Below, piece after piece: positions 3,903 to 9,840 of a DNA stretch of 9,840 bases. The stretch covers positions 1 to 9,840 of the forward strand of contig JAILIJ010000035.1 in NCBI GenBank assembly GCA_024695315.1. The letters run 5' to 3'. The position numbers and the translations under genes are program-made. The notes beneath the pieces were generated by a model, which was given only the letters and a program-made list of their open reading frames with translations, ran no database searches and was not told the DNA's origin. Source of the DNA: Bacteroidaceae bacterium. GTDB lineage: Bacteria > Bacteroidota > Bacteroidia > Bacteroidales > Bacteroidaceae. How positions within the stretch are numbered: position 1 is the stretch's first letter; every line of letters starts with the position of its first letter.

Positions 3903-5561
3903 TTAGTAATTAAATGAGCTACCACCAGCAAACTCACGAAGAAGTGAAGTTGGAGGTATCTGATCGATAGGTACAGGGTTGAAATAACGTAAGAATTTAC
4001 GAAGACGACTCGCTTCAGCGTATTCTGGTACGCGCTCGTCAACCTGTTCCAAGATTGGTAATACTTGATTGCGTATTACTCCAAGCTCATATAGAAGGGC
4101 ACTATTAAATGTGGCATCTGCGTTCTCCTGATATGGAGTAATCCACTTTTCCTCTCCACGCGTAACACTTGGACAACGTGCTATTGTTTCAAGGGCTGAA
4201 AATCCTCTATAGTTATAGTCACGTATTATACGACGAAGAAGACGTATGTCCCTTGTTGGCACAAAATTATGGTCATCAAGAGCTATGGTAGTCATAGTGG
4301 AAACATAAACACGATACTTATCCTTCTCGTCAATAAGTTTTGACATTACAGGATTAAGGGCATGGTTACCCTCAAGGATAATTACATCACCTTCTCCAAT
4401 CTTTAGTTTTCGGCCCTCATATACACGCTTTCCTGTAGGGAAGTCGTACCTTGGCAAGTCTACCTCTTCTCCGTTTAACAAAGCTGTCATCTGAGAATTA
4501 AAGAGATCTACATCTACGGCACCTATACACTCAAAATCGTAATTACCATCTTCATCAAGTGGTGTGTCAACACGATTAACAAAATAGTCATCCGTAGAAA
4601 GGATATGAGGGTGCATTCCACAAGCCATGAGGAGAATTGCAAGACGCTTACTTGTCGTTGTCTTTCCACTACTACTTGGACCGGCAATAAGCACAATTTT
4701 AGATCCACGCTCCATTATCTCATCAGCAATTCTCGATAATTTACGTTCTTGAAGTGCCTCACTCACATTAATAATCTCTGCCGCACGTCCATCCTCAATA
4801 GCCCTATTAAATTCTCCTACAGTACTCATTCCAAGGATTTTCTGCCATCTTTGCTGCTCACTAACCACGTCAAGCATCTTTGTCTGTGGCACAAAATCAT
4901 TAAGTTTTCCAGGATTTTTAATAGAAGGGATACGTAATAAAAGACCTTTATCAAACTTTATTAAATCGAACAGATGCACCTTACCTGTACTTGGAAGCAA
5001 ACAACTATAGAAATAATCTACAGTATCTTCCAAACGATAATAATATGCATAAAGCTTTGACTGACTCTCAAGGAGTTGAGCCTTACTTTCCATCTCACGG
5101 TTACGGAACATTTCAATTGCCTGTTCTATAGGACACTGTACGCGATGAATCTGCATGTCTGCATCAATAATTGCCTGCATACGTTTCTTTATGTCCATAG
5201 CATCCTCAGCCTCCAATTCACGTCCTATTTCCAACTCACAATAATATCCACGGCTAATAGGAGTCTTAATTACGAGTCTACCGTGTGGATAAAGGTCTTC
5301 AATAGTCTTTGCTAAAATAAGAAAAAGAGTTCGAGTGTACACTCGCATTCCAGAATGACTTGTAAGGTCGAGAAACTCAACATCTTTACTATTGTAAAAA
5401 CGATAGTTAAGTCCTTGAACCTTATTATTGACGCGAGCACTTACAGGACCGTATTCCATCTGTAGACCTGATGCAGCATATACATCCCCAAGTGTACTAC
5501 CCAATTCTATATCTATTAGTTTTACGTTGTTCTTGCAACGTATAGTTACCTTATTAGACAT
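3903..5561 (-). CDS. nucleoside kinase, uridine kinase type with N-terminal TGS/ThrRS-like domains
   Basis: This 552-residue cytoplasmic protein joins an N-terminal TGS domain (about 1-65) and a threonyl-tRNA-synthetase second-domain-like region (about 66-265, beginning near SHSGMRVYTRT) to a P-loop kinase of the phosphoribulokinase/uridine kinase family. The kinase shows Walker A GPSSSGKTT (294-302), LSTDDYF (321-327), PRYDFPTGKR (370-379) and the Walker-B-like segment VIILEGNH (393-400). Such fusions are commonly annotated as nucleoside or uridine kinase; they would phosphorylate a nucleoside such as uridine, though substrate cannot be told from sequence. Its tRNA-synthetase-like part is not evidence of aminoacylation. 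The start at 5561 gives a complete TGS domain. It lies 57 bp after rdgB with no promoter recognised between, so co-transcription is likely. Length and motifs look intact. Confidence 0.9.
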   Translation of the reverse strand: MSNKVTIRCKNNVKLIDIELGSTLGDVYAASGLQMEYGPVSARVNNKVQGLNYRFYNSKDVEFLDLTSHSGMRVYTRTLFLILAKTIEDLYPHGRLVIKTPISRGYYCELEIGRELEAEDAMDIKKRMQAIIDADMQIHRVQCPIEQAIEMFRNREMESKAQLLESQSKLYAYYYRLEDTVDYFYSCLLPSTGKVHLFDLIKFDKGLLLRIPSIKNPGKLNDFVPQTKMLDVVSEQQRWQKILGMSTVGEFNRAIEDGRAAEIINVSEALQERKLSRIADEIMERGSKIVLIAGPSSSGKTTTSKRLAILLMACGMHPHILSTDDYFVNRVDTPLDEDGNYDFECIGAVDVDLFNSQMTALLNGEEVDLPRYDFPTGKRVYEGRKLKIGEGDVIILEGNHALNPVMSKLIDEKDKYRVYVSTMTTIALDDHNFVPTRDIRLLRRIIRDYNYRGFSALETIARCPSVTRGEEKWITPYQENADATFNSALLYELGVIRNQVLPILEQVDERVPEYAEASRLRKFLRYFNPVPIDQIPPTSLLREFAGGSSFNY

Positions 5562-5618
5562 TTTTAAATAGTTTATAAGTTATTGAGTTTACAGAACTTT
5601 GTCCTTCACACCCAAATA

Positions 5619-6251
5619 TTATTTTTTTAAGAATTCTGCTAGTTTAGCTACAGCACGAGCACGATGGCTAATGCTATTCTTTATGTCATTTCCTAATTCT
5701 GCAAAAGTCTTATCATAGCCTTCTGGTACAAAAACAGGATCATATCCGAAGCCTCCATTACCACGTTTTTCTGAGATTATATATCCTTCAACTATACCAT
5801 CAAAAAATTGTTCCTTACCATCGTAAATAAGGGCTATAGAAGTGCGAAAACAAGCTTTAGGATGCTTACCTTCATCGAAAGCACCAATAGCATTAAGGCG
5901 ATGAAGAAGACATGCTGTATTGCGAGTGTCCTTATCATCTCCCAGCTTTGCTGGGTCGACACCAAATTTTTTTGAGTATTTATCCGCGAAACGTGCAGAA
6001 AAGACACCTGGCAAGTTGTCTAAACATTCTACTTGTAATCCTGAATCGTCTGCAAAACAATCATATCCAAAATGTTCTTTAATATACTGAGCCTTCTGCA
6101 ACGCATTACCACGAAATGTATCGGCAGTCTCAGGAATATCAACTTCGCATCCTATTTCTTTAAGACTCTTAATTATGAATTTGTCTCCAAGAATAGAGCG
6201 TATCTCATCTAGCTTATGAGCATTATTGCTCGCAAAAACAAGTGTTGTCAT
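5619..6251 (-). CDS. rdgB: non-canonical purine NTP pyrophosphatase (RdgB/HAM1 family)
   Basis: This 210-residue cytoplasmic enzyme hydrolyses dITP, ITP and XTP to monophosphates and pyrophosphate, keeping deaminated purines out of DNA and RNA. Family motifs are all present: the N-terminal SNNAHKLDEI (8-17), ETADTFRGNA (41-50), ADDSGL (67-72; Asp69 corresponds to the general base of E. coli RdgB), PGVFSARFA (81-89), GGFGYDPVF (166-174) and SHRARA (195-200). The start at 6251 is chosen over an in-frame ATG 13 codons upstream (6290) because MTTLVFASNN is the normal family N-terminus and because the likely -7 box (6278-6285) would place the transcription start downstream of 6290. It is the first gene of a probable operon with the nucleoside kinase and is divergent from the calcium ATPase gene. 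Confidence 0.95.
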   Translation of the reverse strand: MTTLVFASNNAHKLDEIRSILGDKFIIKSLKEIGCEVDIPETADTFRGNALQKAQYIKEHFGYDCFADDSGLQVECLDNLPGVFSARFADKYSKKFGVDPAKLGDDKDTRNTACLLHRLNAIGAFDEGKHPKACFRTSIALIYDGKEQFFDGIVEGYIISEKRGNGGFGYDPVFVPEGYDKTFAELGNDIKNSISHRARAVAKLAEFLKK

Positions 6252-6277
6252 TTTATTTTTATAACTTTTTTCAGCGA

Positions 6278-6285
6278 CAAAGATA
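6278..6285 (-). promoter_or_regulatory. -7 box of the rdgB operon
   Basis: On the minus strand TATCTTTG matches TAnnTTTG exactly; no good TTTG lies 19 bases further upstream. The predicted start near 6271 leaves about a 20-base leader before the ATG at 6251. Confidence 0.5.
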
Positions 6286-6359
6286 GTCATAAAATCTTTA
6301 CAAATAAGTTTATTATTAGTATTATTGAATGATGAATAAATGATTCATATCTTTTTTAT

Positions 6360-6390
6360 TTTGATTATAGATGTTTTTGCATTAACTTTG
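6360..6390 (+). promoter_or_regulatory. Bacteroidetes-type promoter of the calcium ATPase operon
   Basis: TTTG (6360-6363), a 19-base spacer, TAACTTTG (6383-6390): a full consensus match. Predicted start is near 6396, giving a leader of about 55 bases that contains a small hairpin, CGTTA / TAACG (6408-6412 with 6419-6423). Confidence 0.78.
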
Positions 6391-6450
6391 CATCATTATC
6401 ATCTTGACGTTAAAGAAATAACGATACCAATCTAAGCATATATACATTAT

Positions 6451-9084
6451 ATGGACTCAAAAAATATTTACATTACCAATTGTCTGTCTGAAGATTCAGA
6501 AACAGTCATAAACGGTAAGGGACAGAACATTATTCCTCCTCCTGAAAAGGAGCCTCTATGGAAAGGATTCATATCTAAATTTAAGGATCCTCTAATAATA
6601 GTATTACTCGTAGTGTTTATATTTTCCGTAGGAGTTTCCATATATGAAATACTAAACTTAGGAAAAGGATATGAAGTTCTGCTTGAACCTATGGGCGTTC
6701 TTATTGCCATGTTTCTTGCAACCGGAGTAGGATTTGTTTTTGAGGTTAAAGCTGATAAGGAATTTGATATTCTAAATAAAGTTAAGGACACACGCCCAGT
6801 AAAGGTTTTACGTAAAATCAAACACAATGATGGAAGCGTAAGCGTAGAGGTAAAAGAAATACCTAAGTCCGATGTAGTTGTGGGCGATGTGGTTCGTCTT
6901 GAAAGTGGAGATGAAGTGCCTGCTGATGGTAATATTATCGAAGCAATGCACCTGACAGTTGATGAGTCTATTTTCACCGGAGAACCTTATGCAGACAAGA
7001 GTGTAGAAAGACAAGAAAATAGCGAAGCTGCTTATCCTTCTAATTTCTTGTTACGTGGAGCTACCGTAATTGAAGGAAATGCCGTAATGAAGGTTTCGGC
7101 ATGCGGAATGAATACAGAAGAAGGTAAGGGTATAGCAAAGGTACAAGAAGGTAGTGAAGTAAAAACTCCTCTCAATCAACAGTTAGATCGTCTTGGAAAG
7201 ATGATTTCTGTTGCAAGTTTCATAATTGGTGTACTTATAGTTGTCGTACGTCTTATATACTTCTTCTATGAAATTACAGACCTTGAAGATATAATAAATG
7301 ACCAAGCTAAGTTTGTAGATGCCATTGAGTATATTCTTCATTCTATAATGATTGCTGTAACACTTATTGTTGTTGCAGTACCGGAAGGACTTCCTATGAG
7401 TATCACGGTAAGCCTTGCCATGAGCATGAGAAAAATGCTTAAGGAAAATAACCTCGTGCGCAAACTACATGCTTGTGAAACGATGGGTGCGGCTACTGTT
7501 ATATGTACAGATAAAACCGGAACTCTCACAAAAAATAAGATGACAGTTATAGAGCATCTATTTTTCGGAGACACACCAAAAGAATTAATAGCCAAAAGCA
7601 TAGCTGTTAATTCTACTGCCGACATAACTGAAGAAGAGGATGGCTCGGTGAGAAGAATCGGTAATCCTACAGAATGTGCACTACTTATGTGGATTAAAAA
7701 TGAAGGATTTGACTATAAGAAACTGCGTGCTGAAACAGTAATTAAGGAACAGCATCCATTCTCAACCATGACAAAGTACATGGAAACTATATCTGATGAT
7801 GGTCATGTATTCATAAAAGGAGCTTCAGAGATACTGCTTGATAAGTGCTCAAATATTGCCGGCGGATGGACTAAAGAACAGATTTTTGAAAAGCTACATA
7901 GCTATCAGGCTAAGGCCATGCGCACACTTGGTTTTGCTATCGACGACACTTTTATCGGTATTGTTGGAATTGCTGACCCAATACGAGATGATGTGGCAGA
8001 AGCAATTCATATATGTAGAGATAATGCCGGAGTACGCGTCATAATTGTAACTGGTGACACACCTGGTACTGCTAAAGAAATAGGTCGTCAGATTGGACTT
8101 ATAAAGGAGGGAGAAGAGGGATCATCTATCACAGGTAGTGAATTTGCCGCTCTTTCTGATGAAGAAGCCTTACGCTTGCTTGCTAACAAGGGCGAAGGAT
8201 GTATAAAAATCATATCACGCGCTCGTCCTGAAAATAAAGCACGACTTGTTACTCTTCTTCAGAAAAATGGAGAAGTTGTAGCTGTTACTGGCGACGGAAC
8301 AAATGATGCTCCAGCACTTAGCAAAGCACAGGTTGGCCTTTCTATGGGTGACGGAACTGCACGCGCAAAAGAAGCCTCAGACATAACTATAATTGATAAT
8401 TCCTTCTCAAGTATCAATAAAGCCATACTTTGGGGACGTTCACTTTACATGAATATCCGAAGATTCATCATCTTCCAAACTACAATCAACGTATGCGCTT
8501 GCTTAATAGTACTGTTTGGAGCTTTTACTGGCAAGGAATCTCCTTTGAATGTAACTCAAATGCTTTGGGTAAACCTCATTATGGACACTTTCGCGGCAAT
8601 GGCACTTTCATCTCTCCCAGCAGACAAGAACGTGCTAAATGACTCTCCGAGAAATCCTAAGAGTAATATCATAAATATGAAAATGGGACTTACAATAGTA
8701 TCTTTCGGACTCATCTTCTTCGCTGCCCTATGCTATTGCTGGTTGAACTTCAGTCACGACCTGTTTTTCACAATCTTCGTATCTATACAGTTTTGGAATA
8801 TCTTTAACGCAAGATACTATAATACAAAAGCTAGCGTCATACAAGATATCGTAAATATTTTTACAGATAGAAAGACTTTACGTGAAAATACAAGTATTAG
8901 CTTCGTACTAATAGCATCTGTAATCATCATAGGACAGATACTAATAGTTACATTTGGAGGCAAAATGTTTGAAATAAATAGACCTCTAACATTTAATGAG
9001 TGGGTAAATATACTTTTATATACAAGCCCTATACTTATAGTGCCAGACTTCTATCGTTTTATAATAAATAAAATAAATAAGTGA
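6451..9084 (+). CDS. calcium-translocating P-type ATPase, PMCA type (P2B)
   Basis: This 877-residue inner-membrane pump uses ATP to move cations, by family Ca2+, out of the cytoplasm. It starts with the usual cation-ATPase N-terminus (PPPEKEPLWKGFISKFKDPL, 29-48). The actuator loop has DESIFTGEP (171-179; TGEP where many relatives have TGES). The phosphorylation site is DKTGTLT with Asp354, followed by the nucleotide-binding KGASE (456-460), VTGD (533-536) and TGDGTNDAPAL (613-623). About ten membrane segments fit: two near 47-63 and 79-98, two near 251-273 and 296-315, and six between 673 and 870. The M4 motif PEGLP (311-315) with Glu312, Asn680 in M5, and Asn708/Asp712 in M6 (WVNLIMDT) are the expected calcium ligands. 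No long C-terminal calmodulin-type tail is present. The start at 6451 fits the promoter and the family N-terminus. It is followed after 7 bp by a CHR-family gene. Confidence 0.95.
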   Translation: MDSKNIYITNCLSEDSETVINGKGQNIIPPPEKEPLWKGFISKFKDPLIIVLLVVFIFSVGVSIYEILNLGKGYEVLLEPMGVLIAMFLATGVGFVFEVKADKEFDILNKVKDTRPVKVLRKIKHNDGSVSVEVKEIPKSDVVVGDVVRLESGDEVPADGNIIEAMHLTVDESIFTGEPYADKSVERQENSEAAYPSNFLLRGATVIEGNAVMKVSACGMNTEEGKGIAKVQEGSEVKTPLNQQLDRLGKMISVASFIIGVLIVVVRLIYFFYEITDLEDIINDQAKFVDAIEYILHSIMIAVTLIVVAVPEGLPMSITVSLAMSMRKMLKENNLVRKLHACETMGAATVICTDKTGTLTKNKMTVIEHLFFGDTPKELIAKSIAVNSTADITEEEDGSVRRIGNPTECALLMWIKNEGFDYKKLRAETVIKEQHPFSTMTKYMETISDDGHVFIKGASEILLDKCSNIAGGWTKEQIFEKLHSYQAKAMRTLGFAIDDTFIGIVGIADPIRDDVAEAIHICRDNAGVRVIIVTGDTPGTAKEIGRQIGLIKEGEEGSSITGSEFAALSDEEALRLLANKGEGCIKIISRARPENKARLVTLLQKNGEVVAVTGDGTNDAPALSKAQVGLSMGDGTARAKEASDITIIDNSFSSINKAILWGRSLYMNIRRFIIFQTTINVCACLIVLFGAFTGKESPLNVTQMLWVNLIMDTFAAMALSSLPADKNVLNDSPRNPKSNIINMKMGLTIVSFGLIFFAALCYCWLNFSHDLFFTIFVSIQFWNIFNARYYNTKASVIQDIVNIFTDRKTLRENTSISFVLIASVIIIGQILIVTFGGKMFEINRPLTFNEWVNILLYTSPILIVPDFYRFIINKINK

Positions 9085-9091
9085 TTTGTAA

Positions 9092-9637
9092 ATGGGTATA
9101 TACACAGATTTATTTATAACTTTCGCAAAGATTGGAGGTTTTACACTCGGTGGAGGATACGCTATGGTACCAGTTATGGAGAAAGAAATTGTGGATAAAA
9201 AGAACTGGCTTACCAAAGAAGAATTTATGGATATTCTTGTCATTGCACAAAGTACACCTGGACTTTTTGCCATAGATATAGCTTCGCATATAGGCTATAA
9301 ATATAAGGGAGTATTTGGAGGTATTGTTTCAGCTTTAGGAGTTGCAGTGCCTTCTATAATAGCCATTCTCCTTATTGCCATTTTCTTCCAGTCGTTCAAA
9401 GACAATATCTATGTTGAGAAATTCTTTAAGGGAGTCCGACCATGTGTAGTAGCTCTTATTTTGGCACCATGTTTTAGTATGGCTAAATCAGCAAAAATTA
9501 ACCGATTTAATTGCTGGATTCCTATCGTATGTGCTCTTCTTATTACAGCATTTGGAGTATCTCCAATATGGTGCATCTTAACCGCAGGACTAGGTGGATA
9601 TTTCTATGGTCTTATTCAAAGCAAAACAAAAAAATAA
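9092..9637 (+). CDS. short-chain CHR-family (chromate transporter-like) membrane protein
   Basis: This 181-residue protein consists of one CHR domain. It has the signature FAKIGGFTLGGGYAMVPVME (11-30), then EIVDKKNWLTKEEFMDILVIAQSTPG (a conserved stretch over about 32-57), and later hydrophobic segments (about 74-100, 116-129, 141-160 and 163-176). Long ChrA proteins are two such domains fused; short ones are usually encoded as adjacent pairs that are thought to work together, and the start of the partner is visible at 9725. The chromate label comes from a few studied members; the natural substrate here is unknown. It begins 7 bp after the calcium ATPase stop, so the two are almost certainly co-transcribed. 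Length is normal for the short family. Confidence 0.92.
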   Translation: MGIYTDLFITFAKIGGFTLGGGYAMVPVMEKEIVDKKNWLTKEEFMDILVIAQSTPGLFAIDIASHIGYKYKGVFGGIVSALGVAVPSIIAILLIAIFFQSFKDNIYVEKFFKGVRPCVVALILAPCFSMAKSAKINRFNCWIPIVCALLITAFGVSPIWCILTAGLGGYFYGLIQSKTKK

Positions 9638-9658
9638 TCACCAAAAGAATATATTTTT

Positions 9659-9697
9659 ATTACTCTTTAAGATTTCTATTATAGAGTAATTGTTTTT
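9659..9697 (+). terminator. hairpin between the two CHR genes, possible terminator
   Basis: An 8-bp perfect stem ATTACTCT / AGAGTAAT (9659-9666 with 9683-9690), a 16-base loop, and the tail TGTTTTT. The stem is AT-rich and the loop large, so it would be a leaky terminator or could reduce expression of the second CHR gene relative to the first. Confidence 0.4.
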
Positions 9698-9724
9698 CAA
9701 TTCAAAAACTTAAGAAATCGAAAT

Positions 9725-9840
9725 ATGGTATTCTTAAAACTTTTCATAGTATTTTCAAAAATAGGTATCTTCAACTTTGGAGGAGAATACGCTATGCTTT
9801 CACTTATCCAAAACGAGGTAGTATATAAAAATCATTGGTT
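9725..9840 (+). CDS. second CHR-family protein, 3' end outside window
   Basis: Only 38 codons are visible, starting MVFLKLFIVFSKIGIFNFGG. They match the N-terminus of a CHR domain and align with the preceding gene (FSKIG against FAKIG, NEVVYKNHW against KEIVDKKNW). The signature GGGYAM reads GGEYAM here (Glu at residue 21; codon GAA 9785-9787), followed by LSLIQ where the first protein has VPVME. It is probably the partner half of a two-protein CHR transporter, separated from the first by 87 bp that holds a hairpin. No promoter was recognised in the gap. Confidence 0.85.
   Translation, partial: MVFLKLFIVFSKIGIFNFGGEYAMLSLIQNEVVYKNHW

Noticed and set aside
6252..6290. 13-codon N-terminal extension of RdgB.
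   Set aside because: It overlaps the predicted -7 box, and the family N-terminus begins at MTTLVFASNN.
6468..6977. 169-codon minus-strand open frame antisense to the calcium ATPase.
   Set aside because: It is a shadow of the ATPase reading frame: Ser/Thr-rich translation with no domain pattern, while the plus strand is unmistakably coding.

Overview
The window looks like chromosomal DNA of a Bacteroidales bacterium, most likely Prevotella or a close relative. It is AT-rich, it carries a secreted-type GH127 glycosidase and a small DUF3836-like exported protein, and several genes are preceded by the Bacteroidetes promoter pattern (TTTG or TTG, 19 bases, then TAnnTTTG). All assignments come from reading motifs; no database search was run.

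Layout. 1-1869 (+) is the 3' part of a GH127 beta-L-arabinofuranosidase-type enzyme, closed by a strong terminator (1903-1936). Converging on it from the minus strand are a one-domain PspC protein (2053-2256) and a small exported protein (2339-2749) with its own promoter. Next comes about 1.15 kb without a convincing protein gene (2750-3902). It is not empty: it holds paired and tandem direct repeats, an 11-bp x 5 array, a 10-bp x 6 array, and two plus-strand transcription units. Each unit has a Bacteroidetes -7 box and an intrinsic terminator, but no protein-coding frame apart from a possible 8-codon one. These are best read as two candidate small RNAs of roughly 90-100 nt (about 3340-3436 and 3622-3709).

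The minus strand then carries a probable two-gene operon: rdgB (house-cleaning ITP/XTP pyrophosphatase, 5619-6251) followed 57 bp later by a TGS-domain nucleoside kinase of the uridine kinase type (3903-5561). Both belong to nucleotide metabolism. Divergent from rdgB, a well-formed promoter (6360-6390) drives a PMCA-type calcium P-type ATPase (6451-9084). It is followed after 7 bp by a short-chain CHR-family (chromate transporter-like) protein (9092-9637), and after a hairpin-containing gap by the start of a second CHR protein (9725 to the window end). The two CHR half-size proteins probably form one transporter.

The known genes are ordinary for the group. The part most worth a second look is the non-coding stretch 2850-3900, with its two candidate sRNAs and helically phased repeat arrays.
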